Source of the DNA: Thiotrichaceae bacterium
Lineage (GTDB): Bacteria > Pseudomonadota > Gammaproteobacteria > Thiotrichales > Thiotrichaceae
Direction: 5' to 3'
DNA length: 45,342 nt
Assembly: GCA_026988295.1 (NCBI GenBank)
Contig: JALSLM010000150.1
Span: forward strand, 1-45,342
Positions 16,663 through 25,684 of the stretch are shown one piece after another; the stretch's first letter is position 1; the number at the start of each line of letters is the position of its first letter. The translations under genes and the position numbers were made by a program. The notes under the pieces were generated by a model. The model saw nothing but the letters and a program-made list of their open reading frames with translations, was not told the DNA's origin and did not search any database.

Positions 16663-18708
16663 ATGCCAGCTGGACTTTTTATTGCGATTATTTGCCCATT
16701 TGCAGCACTCGCTTATGGTTATTATTCGATAAAATGGGTAATGGACAAGCCTGAAGGTAACGAAAAAATGGTAAAGATTGCCAAAGCCATTCAGGAAGGC
16801 TCTAATGCCTATTTTAAAAGACAATATAGTGCGATTGGTTATGTTGGTCTTGCACTTGTTGTACTGTTGCTGATTTTTCTAGACGGCATGACTGCCTTTG
16901 GTTTTGCTATTGGTGCAATCCTCTCTAGTCTTGCTGGTTTTATCGGCATGTACGTTTCTGTTAGAGCAAATGTGCGTACCGCAGAAGCTGCTAAAGAAGG
17001 GCTTAATGCAGCAATGCAAGTTGCTTTTCGTGGTGGTGCAATCACAGGAATGCTTGTTGTTGGATTAGGTCTGTTTGGTGTTACATTTTTCCTCTTCATT
17101 GTTGGTGCAGCAACAGATGCTGGTGATAAACTTAATCTTGCTCCATTAGTGGGGCTTGCATTTGGTGGCTCACTGGTCTCGATTTTTGCACGTCTTGGTG
17201 GCGGTATTTTCACAAAGGGTGCTGATGTTGGTGCTGACTTAGTAGGTAAAGTTGAAGCGGGTATTCCAGAAGACGACCCACGCAACCCAGCAACTATTGC
17301 TGATAACGTAGGTGATAACGTAGGCGACTGTGCTGGTATGGCAGCTGACCTGTTTGAGACTTATGCTGTAACAATCGTTGCGACCATGATGCTTGGCATA
17401 TTAACCTTTGGTGCAAACAGTAATGCCTTGATTTACCCCTTAGTTCTTGGTGCTGTTTCAATTCTCGCATCAATCGTAGGCACTTTCTTTGTGAAAGTGG
17501 GTGATGATAATAATGTTATGAAAGGTCTTTATAAGGGACTTATCGTTTCTGGTGGTCTAGCAGCCGTTGCCTTTATCCCTGTTACCTACATGATGATGGG
17601 TGATTTACCAGCAATGGATGGAGTATCTACAACAGCAACATCTATTTACATGAGTGCTTTAATTGGTCTAATCGTTACAGCATTATTAGTTGTTGTCACC
17701 GACTATTACACTTCAACTTCTTTCAACCCTGTTAAAAACCTTGCTAAAGCATCAACTACAGGTCATGGCACTAACGTCATTGCTGGTTTAGCACTTTCAA
17801 TGCGCTCTACTGCTGCTCCTCTATTGGTTATCTGTTTTGGTATTTGGGCAGCACACGCGCTAGCTGGCTTATATGGTATTGCTATCGCAGCAACATCAAT
17901 GCTTTCAATGACAGGTATTATCGTTGCAATGGATGCATTTGGTCCAATCACTGATAACGCGGGCGGTATTGCTGAAATGTCAGACCTTCCTCCTGAAATC
18001 AGAAATATCACTGATGCACTGGATGCAGTTGGAAATACAACTAAAGCAGTTACAAAAGGATATGCAATTGGTTCTGCGGCATTAGCAGCACTTGTGCTAT
18101 TTGCTGACTTTACGCATGGTCTTACAGCAACTGGTCTTTCGAATTTAACCCATCTAACATTTGATCTATCTAACCACATGGTAATCATTGGTTTATTTAT
18201 TGGTGGTATGATTCCTTACCTATTTGGTGCGATGGCAATGGAAGCGGTTGGTCGTGCGGCTGGTGCAGTTGTTATTGAAGTACGTCGTCAGTTTAAAGAA
18301 AAGCCAGGTATCATGGATTACACCGAAGAGCCTGATTATTCTCGTGCTGTTGACCTATTGACTAAATCTGCAATCAAAGAAATGATCATTCCTTCATTAT
18401 TGCCTATCTTAATCCCACTGATTGTTGGCCTAACCTTAGGTGCGCAAGCACTAGGTGGATTATTACTAGGAACAATTGTTACAGGTTTATTTGTTGCAAT
18501 CTCAATGACCACAGGTGGTGGCGCATGGGACAACGCTAAAAAGTATATCGAAGACGGTAACTTTGGTGGCAAAGGCTCTGAAGCACACAAAGCCGCTGTT
18601 ACTGGTGATACTGTAGGCGACCCATACAAAGACACAGCGGGACCAGCAATTAACCCATTGATTAAAATCATCAATATCGTAGCACTGCTAATGATTCCAT
18701 TACTTTGA
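16663..18708 (+). CDS. hppA: Membrane-bound proton-translocating pyrophosphatase
   Basis: 681 aa; [65 protein letters not shown] upstream of ATG. Confidence 0.97.
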   Translation: MPAGLFIAIICPFAALAYGYYSIKWVMDKPEGNEKMVKIAKAIQEGSNAYFKRQYSAIGYVGLALVVLLLIFLDGMTAFGFAIGAILSSLAGFIGMYVSVRANVRTAEAAKEGLNAAMQVAFRGGAITGMLVVGLGLFGVTFFLFIVGAATDAGDKLNLAPLVGLAFGGSLVSIFARLGGGIFTKGADVGADLVGKVEAGIPEDDPRNPATIADNVGDNVGDCAGMAADLFETYAVTIVATMMLGILTFGANSNALIYPLVLGAVSILASIVGTFFVKVGDDNNVMKGLYKGLIVSGGLAAVAFIPVTYMMMGDLPAMDGVSTTATSIYMSALIGLIVTALLVVVTDYYTSTSFNPVKNLAKASTTGHGTNVIAGLALSMRSTAAPLLVICFGIWAAHALAGLYGIAIAATSMLSMTGIIVAMDAFGPITDNAGGIAEMSDLPPEIRNITDALDAVGNTTKAVTKGYAIGSAALAALVLFADFTHGLTATGLSNLTHLTFDLSNHMVIIGLFIGGMIPYLFGAMAMEAVGRAAGAVVIEVRRQFKEKPGIMDYTEEPDYSRAVDLLTKSAIKEMIIPSLLPILIPLIVGLTLGAQALGGLLLGTIVTGLFVAISMTTGGGAWDNAKKYIEDGNFGGKGSEAHKAAVTGDTVGDPYKDTAGPAINPLIKIINIVALLMIPLL

Positions 18709-18737
18709 TAATTACTTGATTGATACAAGGTAAAATT

Positions 18738-18770
18738 AAAAAGCCACATCTTTCGATGTGGCTTTTTTTG
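18738..18770 (+). terminator. Rho-independent terminator of hppA
   Basis: AAAAAGCCACATC TTTC GATGTGGCTTTTTTT hairpin plus T tract, 30 nt after the hppA stop. Confidence 0.9.
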
Positions 18771-18835
18771 GCTAAGAAACAGGTAGCGACAAACTCAATC
18801 CTAAGGAAAAGTTTCCATTTATCATAGCCCTGTAA

Positions 18836-18925
18836 ACCCATCCCCCCTGTTTTTTCCACTTTTTACATAAAACTCTATTTTTCTCTGCGTTATAAAAAAT
18901 GCTAAAAAAAGGGGGGGGGATGGGT
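18836..18925. repeat. Element C full copy (~90 bp)
   Basis: ACCCATCCCCCCTGTTTTTTCCACTTTTTACATAAAACT ... GCTAAAAAAAGGGGGGGGGATGGGT. Confidence 0.85.
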
Positions 18926-19012
18926 ATCTACAATATCTGAGAATTTAGCAAGCGTGAATTCCTATAATAATTGGACTTGATCAGGCTTTCCTTAAGATAC
19001 CTTTTTACTAAA

Positions 19013-19163
19013 GAACGCACATGGAATAAGTTGAGCAATTATGATTTAGGATTCTGATCCAATAATCTAAAGAGAAGCATAGTTATTCTACGCGACGATT
19101 GAGATCATTGGATCAGGAGCAAAAAGGTAAGTCAGAATAATTAAGTTATTTCATGTACGTTCC
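19013..19163. repeat. Nested inverted-repeat element
   Basis: Outer arms GAACGCACATGGAATAAGTTGA / TTAAGTTATTTCATGTACGTTC; inner arms TGATCCAATAATCT / AGATCATTGGATCA. Confidence 0.65.
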
Positions 19164-19187
19164 TAATTAATTATCCGTAGAATTTAC

Positions 19188-20069
19188 TTATCTGCTTGTA
19201 TCAAAGTCACTCCAAGGATCTATATAGAAATCAGGTGGGATAGGAGGTCTTCCTGGAGGGTAAGGTGCATAGCCACCATTATCTTCTGGCCAAAAACGGT
19301 TGTTATTACGATGATTATTCCTATAGCGATTACAATTTATAATACCGCGTTTACATAGGGTGCTTCTCCATTCGTATTTATAAAAGTATTTCTTGCTAGG
19401 GTTGTTTTTGGCGATAAACCGTACATTCACGCTAGGTGAATATTCTTCTTTGCCAAAACCAGTACCTGCTGACTCACTTTTGTAACTAAGATTGCTAGAG
19501 GGTGCTGCTCTGTCACCAAAGCCATTTCTATACTTCTTTTTATAGTATCGTTGCTTTTCATTATAGACAGCTACCGCAATAACTCCCATAGCTGAACGGT
19601 CACCCCAAGCGTTTGAATATGAGTCACCTGCTGACGTAAAGTAAAAGCGATTTACATGGTTTTTAGCTGTTCGCCAGCCTTTATAATTTGCTGTTTCATA
19701 AGGGTCAAGTATGTACATTTTCTCATTGCTACGAAGATAGGATTTCCTGCCCGTAAGAATATTGCGCCCATCTACTGCAACGACAACTCCGATGCGACGA
19801 TTGCTGGTATTGCGAATCCTGATTTGATAGCGCTTGCCCTTTACTGCTTCAAGATAAGCGCGTTGTGTATTATAACTACGGCTATCTGTGGGATATTGTT
19901 TTAGGTAGTGCCCTCTATCATCGACCACATCAATGCGTACTGCTGAATTATTATACGGCATCCAAGGTTTAGAATCAGCGTTAACACTTGTCATTGATAG
20001 AATAAGGACAAAAAAAGCCACGAAGGGGGGAAAAGGAGAGCGAAAAATACTATTTTTTTGATTTTTCAT
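19188..20069 (-). CDS. Hypothetical secreted protein
   Basis: 293 aa with N-terminal signal peptide (FVAFFVLILSMTSVNADS) and proline-rich C-terminus. Confidence 0.8.
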   Translation of the reverse strand: MKNQKNSIFRSPFPPFVAFFVLILSMTSVNADSKPWMPYNNSAVRIDVVDDRGHYLKQYPTDSRSYNTQRAYLEAVKGKRYQIRIRNTSNRRIGVVVAVDGRNILTGRKSYLRSNEKMYILDPYETANYKGWRTAKNHVNRFYFTSAGDSYSNAWGDRSAMGVIAVAVYNEKQRYYKKKYRNGFGDRAAPSSNLSYKSESAGTGFGKEEYSPSVNVRFIAKNNPSKKYFYKYEWRSTLCKRGIINCNRYRNNHRNNNRFWPEDNGGYAPYPPGRPPIPPDFYIDPWSDFDTSR

Positions 20070-20193
20070 TTTTATGGTTTCCTATTGTTATTAATTTAAT
20101 ACAACCATTTCGACAAGCTAATTATGATTTTGTTCACTTTGCTTGATTATTTATTGAGTTATTTTGCCGTATTCTTTAAACCATTATTTCATG

Positions 20194-20405
20194 CCTGAAT
20201 CTGTGAGGCTACTACGGCATGATGAACAAGTTATTGATTCCACAGCGGTTTAAAAAATACTCGCTTAACCTATGGGTGAAGCTAAGATTTAGTGAGCTTC
20301 CCACCTGCGCTAGCAGATGGTGAACTCAATTATGTAGAGCTTTTTAATTCCACTGTGAAACCAATACCTTATCCCTCATATCCGCATTAGCCTCGCGGAT
20401 TCAGG
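20194..20405. repeat. Element A copy 1 (212 bp structured element with terminal inverted repeats)
   Basis: CCTGAATCTGTGAGGCTACTACGG ... CCGCATTAGCCTCGCGGATTCAGG; internal hairpins shared with 35630-35842. Confidence 0.9.
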
Positions 20406-20429
20406 TCATGCTTCACATCCATATAAAAA

Positions 20430-23105
20430 TCATAATCTTGCTACGCTCGAAGAACCTCCTAATAATACACGTCCAAAGTTTTGTGGATTTTTCCAAGCAT
20501 TATCATTTTTTGAATGCCAAGCGAGCTTACCATCTCTGCCTCTGCCACTATCATCATCATTAATTTGCACATCAATGCCAATTGTTTGACCTGCAATAGG
20601 TCTTACGCCTAAGGTTCTCCAAGGAATTGAAGTCTCAAGTGTGTAACCTTGGTTTGTGCGTATCATGGTTTGACGTATACCTAAATTACTTCTGTGTGGT
20701 GAGCTTTTACTGAGGCTTACATTTTTATCTTTCCAGCGATAAATAAAGTGGAAGTCATTTTTGCCATCAAAGCTTGAAGAGCGACTTCCATCTGCATCTA
20801 TATAAAGTTCTATGGAGTCATCACTCCAAGGTGCGCGAGAATCACGGACAAACTTATCATCAATTGTATCAACACGAACATATAGGTATCTGTCATCCCA
20901 ATGGGATTGCCATACTGCGGATAAATCACGCCCATTGTCTATTCTTCCATCAACAATATTTGATAAGCGTAAAGAGGCGCTATTTTTCCATATTGGACCT
21001 GGTCCTATAACGTGATGTGCAATAGCATTAGGAGGAACTTTTTGATTTGCTCTGGCTCTCATCGCATTTTGCTTTTGCTCCCAAATAGCTCTGTAATCTT
21101 TCTTCTGTCTGTTGTTGGCTTTTTTGACAGGTCTCCTTATTCGCTGCTTAGTTGCTCTTGCAGCCAGGATAGTTCTTCTTTTATTGGCCTGTTTTTGTTG
21201 AGCTAACTGTTGTTGTCTTTTTAGTTGCTGTTGTTTTCTGACAAGTAATTGTTGTCTTCTAAGCTGTTGTTGTTTAATAATTTGTTGCTTTTTAAGTCTA
21301 TCTCTTTGTGCAACAGACACTGGTACGCGAGTGCCAATCGTAGAGCGTGGTTTTTTAGCCGCAATTACACTAGGTTTTTTGTTGGAATGTTTAGATTTTA
21401 CCAGCTCAAAAACATTAGCTATTGGATTAATTGCAGGTTTCGCAAGGCGCGCAATACGAGGAGAAGAGCATCCATTCCACCAGCATGGGTTTCTTTTAGC
21501 AAAACTCATTAATGCACGATGCTTTGGTGCTTTAGATACAGGTTGTCCAATATGTTCTTTAGTACCCCAGCTACCAAACCACTGGTAGGTTCTGGGAGCA
21601 GAGAAATTGACAAATAATTTTCCACCACCTGCTTTCCAGCCACGCATAAAATTGGTGTAGGCTGTTGCCATACGTTGATCTTTATTTGCAGCAATGAATA
21701 ATTTTGTTGGATGCGAATTAGTTCTGCGTGCTTTCCAATCAACCAGATGTTGTCCACCTTCGTAGGCTATCAAATCTACACCAAACTTTTTAGCCATCTC
21801 TGCATTTTTACGGATGTCTTTTATTACTGAAGGAATAGAATATCTTTCCTTTGGGTCGTACATCATTTTAAATAATTGCGCAACACTACGTGCTCTTTTA
21901 GAGCTTGCAAGTTTTGGGAAAAAATAAGGTGCGATAGCAATAGCATCAGTCTTTTTATAGGCATTTCGATAGGATAACAACATCTCTGATGACCTTGTCC
22001 ATCCTGCCCAACTACCCATAACACGAACAATACGGCTAGTCCCACCAAAAGTTTGCTCCCACATATCAAAAATCTGAACAGAGCGCATCGAAAAGTATTT
22101 ATAACCAGCTTTGAGCCTGTCAGTATCTAGGTGTAAACGCTCACCCTGATCTTTTACATAGTGAGCCTGATCAAAAATGGTATTCCAAGCTTCATTAGTA
22201 TACTCAACATAAGCTTTAAGCCCTGGTTTTAGATGCTTCTTTACATACTGAGCATATCTACGTATATAGTTGTTATCAGCTTTATGTGGCAAGTTAAACC
22301 ACGGGTCTGCATTTAGCATATTCGCAAGAGCTACCATAATCTCAAGTGGTGCGCCGCGCACTCCCTGTTTTCCAGCCCAAGTTGCATTATTAAGTTTTGG
22401 ACGATTTTCCCATTTGCTGATCGGGTTACGGGTAATACCTGACATATTCATAAAACGAATGACTTTAAAGTCTTTCATGTAATTTAAATATTCAGGATTG
22501 AAGACCAATTTGCTGTGATATTTTTCAAAGGATAAGAATTTTCTTCCACGGCACTGTTTTGCGCTATTAACACGCTTATATTTGTTACCAGCACAAATAC
22601 CACCTGGCAACAAAACACGAATATTTCGTAGATAATTAGCAGGGTTACTGTGTTTGATAACCAGTTTTACCCTGAACTCGTTATCACGACCAGCAGTAAT
22701 TTTTATTATATCTTTGCCTCTTTCGCGGAAGACAAGCTTGGCATCATCACTATAGCTGAGGATACCCTCACCATCATAGAGCACAGTATATAAGCCTTCA
22801 GGGACAGTACCTTTTGGGAGTTTATAAAGAAAACGAGTGCCAACCTGACCACCATTAAGGTTCTTAGGCCAGCCATTTTTATCATAAATAATTTTGCCTT
22901 TAGTGAGCCAAGGGCGCGCTTCTTCAAAAGGCAGCGAAGTTTTGAAAATATCAATGAAAGGGATGCTGGCATCATCATCCATAATTTCATTACTGTTTAT
23001 CCCAAGTGGTGAGCGGGTATTTGGGGCAGCCATTACAATATTATTAATAAATAGGCTCAGAAGAAACAAACCTATCAACACCTTTTTATTATTCTTATAT
23101 TCCAT
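20430..23105 (-). CDS. Secreted protein with glycoside-hydrolase-like N-terminal region, Gln/Lys/Arg-rich linker and C-terminal CBM9-like domain
   Basis: Start MEYKNNKKVLIGLFLLSLF at 23105; NADPWFNLPHKAD...VEYTNEAWNTIFDQ; C-terminal WQSHWDDRYLYVRVDTIDDKF...WSDDSIELYIDADG is CBM9-like. Confidence 0.8.
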   Translation of the reverse strand: MEYKNNKKVLIGLFLLSLFINNIVMAAPNTRSPLGINSNEIMDDDASIPFIDIFKTSLPFEEARPWLTKGKIIYDKNGWPKNLNGGQVGTRFLYKLPKGTVPEGLYTVLYDGEGILSYSDDAKLVFRERGKDIIKITAGRDNEFRVKLVIKHSNPANYLRNIRVLLPGGICAGNKYKRVNSAKQCRGRKFLSFEKYHSKLVFNPEYLNYMKDFKVIRFMNMSGITRNPISKWENRPKLNNATWAGKQGVRGAPLEIMVALANMLNADPWFNLPHKADNNYIRRYAQYVKKHLKPGLKAYVEYTNEAWNTIFDQAHYVKDQGERLHLDTDRLKAGYKYFSMRSVQIFDMWEQTFGGTSRIVRVMGSWAGWTRSSEMLLSYRNAYKKTDAIAIAPYFFPKLASSKRARSVAQLFKMMYDPKERYSIPSVIKDIRKNAEMAKKFGVDLIAYEGGQHLVDWKARRTNSHPTKLFIAANKDQRMATAYTNFMRGWKAGGGKLFVNFSAPRTYQWFGSWGTKEHIGQPVSKAPKHRALMSFAKRNPCWWNGCSSPRIARLAKPAINPIANVFELVKSKHSNKKPSVIAAKKPRSTIGTRVPVSVAQRDRLKKQQIIKQQQLRRQQLLVRKQQQLKRQQQLAQQKQANKRRTILAARATKQRIRRPVKKANNRQKKDYRAIWEQKQNAMRARANQKVPPNAIAHHVIGPGPIWKNSASLRLSNIVDGRIDNGRDLSAVWQSHWDDRYLYVRVDTIDDKFVRDSRAPWSDDSIELYIDADGSRSSSFDGKNDFHFIYRWKDKNVSLSKSSPHRSNLGIRQTMIRTNQGYTLETSIPWRTLGVRPIAGQTIGIDVQINDDDSGRGRDGKLAWHSKNDNAWKNPQNFGRVLLGGSSSVARL

Positions 23106-23310
23106 TTTGTTGTGTCGCCCTTGTTGGTTATTTCTTTTTAAAATTATAATTAACCATATCCCCATGATTAGATTAATAAAGCTTATTGTTTTTATAATTC
23201 TGCCCTAAGAAATTTATTTTATAATTTTTCTATAAAGAAGAATTTATCGCCAATTTACACCACATATACTGAATATAAGCTGACTGTGGTAGTAAGATAT
23301 TTTTTTTATT

Positions 23311-24234
23311 CTATGTCTCTAAGCTGAATGTTAGATTCTGTAAACTCTGAAAGTTCAATAATTGACCAGAAAGAGGGTCAGTAAACTCGATAGATTTTGC
23401 AAGTAATTGTAGTGGGTGGCTGTAATCCTCACCCTTACAAGGAAGTAATACAGGGTAGAAAGGATCATTTAGAATAGGGATGCCGAGCGACATCATGTGT
23501 ACGCGAAGCTGGTGTTGTTTTCCAGTGATTGGCTTTAATAAATATTTACTCAGATTTTTTTCTGATTGGATAACTTGAATTATTGTTTCAGAATTTATCT
23601 CCCCTTCTGCTTCTTTCATAATAAAGAAGGGCTCACTTTTGACAATACGGCTTTTACGCGTAAGAGGAAAGTCTAGCGCAGATGTCGCAGCAATGGCTTC
23701 GTATCTTTTAGAAACCTGCCGTTTTTGAAAAAGTGTCTGATACGCTCCACGTACTTTGCTATTACAGCTAAATAAAACTATCCCTGCGGTTTCTCTATCA
23801 AGACGATGAATTGGGCTGATTTCTTCATTTTGATAATGATGTTTGAGCCTTGCTAACAAGCTTTCTTTCACATAACGACCTGTCGGTGTGACGGGGATAA
23901 AATGTGGCTTATCAACTACAATAATATTTTCATTTTTAAAAAGAATTTTTTCATTAAAGGGAATCTTGGGTTCATTAGGGATTTCACGATAATAGAATAA
24001 GAATATTTCACCTTGATAGGGTGTTTTTTTATTAAAAGCTATGCCTGTTTCATTAACAATATCACCGCGTGACATTCTATCTTCAAGAATTTCTTGACTA
24101 ATAAACGGAAAGCGTTCTACTAGAAAGTCTAAAATTGTCTCCCATTTCTTTTCAGAATCTTTAGGAAGCCAAACACGACTTGCTGAAATACCCTCTCGCA
24201 TAGGAAGTGGTGATTTTAATTTTTCTTTACGCAT
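23311..24234 (-). CDS. RluA-family pseudouridine synthase
   Basis: 307 aa; ISPIHRLDRETAGIVLFS catalytic motif; GKQHQLRVHMMSLGIPILNDPFYP. Confidence 0.93.
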   Translation of the reverse strand: MRKEKLKSPLPMREGISASRVWLPKDSEKKWETILDFLVERFPFISQEILEDRMSRGDIVNETGIAFNKKTPYQGEIFLFYYREIPNEPKIPFNEKILFKNENIIVVDKPHFIPVTPTGRYVKESLLARLKHHYQNEEISPIHRLDRETAGIVLFSCNSKVRGAYQTLFQKRQVSKRYEAIAATSALDFPLTRKSRIVKSEPFFIMKEAEGEINSETIIQVIQSEKNLSKYLLKPITGKQHQLRVHMMSLGIPILNDPFYPVLLPCKGEDYSHPLQLLAKSIEFTDPLSGQLLNFQSLQNLTFSLET

Positions 24235-24248
24235 ATTATTCTATTTGT

Positions 24249-25226
24249 CTACTTTTGTAGCTTTGGTAGCTGTTGTAAATTTAACCATTTAAGAATACGT
24301 TTATCGGTCCAATATATGGGTTTGAAAGGGTTTTTTCCTGAAATAAAGCCCACATGCCCACCGTTATCAGAAAGCTCTAATTGCACATTAGGAGATAATT
24401 CATCCTCACAGGGTACGGTATATTCCCACATGAATGGGTCATCTTTCGCGTGTAAAATCAGTGTTGGTTTTTTTATATCTTGCAAAAACTGTCGGCTACT
24501 ACATTGTTGATAATAATCATCTGCACCACTAAAGCCGTGTAATGGTGCTGTAATCTGATCATCAAAAGCATAAAAGGTATTTAATTTCTGGACATCAATA
24601 TCAAAAGGCATTTTATAGAGTGATGATTTTTGCTTATATTTTTTTTGGCAACAAGAGATTAAATGCTTTTGGTAGATACGAGAAAAACTTTTCTCCAGTC
24701 GTTCCCCTGCGTGAGAAAGAGTGAATGGAACAGAAACAGCAATAGCAGTCTCAGTCATGGCATTATTACCCTGCTCACCGAGCCATTTAAGTACTATATT
24801 ACCTCCTAGTGAAAAGCCAATCACTGCAAAAATCCCTTGTTTATATTGACTCCTCATATATTCGATAACAGTTTGCAGATCAGCAGTATCACCACTATGA
24901 TAGCTTCTAGGGAGCCGATTTAATTCATCACTACAGCCCCTGAAATGAACGAAACAAACCCCATATCCATCATCCTCAAGTGTTTTTATGAGTGGTTTTA
25001 TGTAGTGAGATTCTAAAGAACCTTCCAGACCATGCAGAATAATAACCAGTGGTTTATCTTGAATATCACTAATGACCAGATCAATAAAGTCACCGTCATC
25101 AAGTTCAAGGCGTAAATTTTGTAAATCTATTTTGGGTGAGCTACGAAAAAAGCTGCTCCACAAAGTTTGCAAATGTGAGTTAAAAAGCCACCATGCGGGT
25201 TTGAATGAACTCTTGATAATAGGCAT
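24249..25226 (-). CDS. Alpha/beta hydrolase, YheT family
   Basis: 325 aa; PLVIILHGLEGSLESHYIKPL, AVIGFSLGGNIVLKWLGE nucleophile elbow, FNSHLQTLWSSFFR. Confidence 0.9.
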   Translation of the reverse strand: MPIIKSSFKPAWWLFNSHLQTLWSSFFRSSPKIDLQNLRLELDDGDFIDLVISDIQDKPLVIILHGLEGSLESHYIKPLIKTLEDDGYGVCFVHFRGCSDELNRLPRSYHSGDTADLQTVIEYMRSQYKQGIFAVIGFSLGGNIVLKWLGEQGNNAMTETAIAVSVPFTLSHAGERLEKSFSRIYQKHLISCCQKKYKQKSSLYKMPFDIDVQKLNTFYAFDDQITAPLHGFSGADDYYQQCSSRQFLQDIKKPTLILHAKDDPFMWEYTVPCEDELSPNVQLELSDNGGHVGFISGKNPFKPIYWTDKRILKWLNLQQLPKLQK

Positions 25227-25248
25227 AGTTTTTTATTGTTCCTAAATC

Positions 25249-25363
25249 CTAGGAGGCTGTCCGATAACTCAGATTGAAACGAAAATGCCAGAAATATTAT
25301 AAGATCAGATTATGATATTTCTGAAATTTTCGTTTCAATCGTAGTTCTCAGACAGCCTCCTAG
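25249..25363. mobile_element. Element D copy 2 (115 bp hairpin element bounded by CTAG)
   Basis: CTAGGAGGCTGTCCGATAACTCAGATTGAAACGAAAAT ... ATTTTCGTTTCAATCGTAGTTCTCAGACAGCCTCCTAG. Confidence 0.85.
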
Positions 25364-25520
25364 TATTGTAAAAAGTATCAAAAAAAGGGGGGGGGGATGG
25401 GTTTTTAATAAATTAGTGCCTGAATCTGTATCTTAGAGGTCGGATTAGCGATAATGTAATCCACCAGATCGTGCTAATACATCGGGCACTGCGCAATGGT
25501 CATTGCTCTAAGGAATCGAC

Positions 25521-25684
25521 TTAAGGAAACCCTGATCAAGTCCAATTATTTTTAGCTTGCCAAATCTGCCGATATTTTCCATGAAGATCGACGCAATAGA
25601 ATAACTATTACATCTCACTTCATGAAAAATAGGGACAGATTTTTCTGCGCTAAATACTAATCAACTTAATCAGGTTTTCCTTAA
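25521..25684. mobile_element. Element B full copy (164 bp)
   Basis: TTAAGGAAACCCTGATCAAGTCCAATTATTTTTAGCTTG ... AATCAACTTAATCAGGTTTTCCTTAA; right end overlaps the parE stop codon. Confidence 0.88.

Noticed and set aside
16839-18188. Long antisense ORFs (148 and 141 aa) inside hppA
   Set aside because: Low-complexity Ala/Pro/Ser translation opposite a well-conserved gene; codon-bias artefact.
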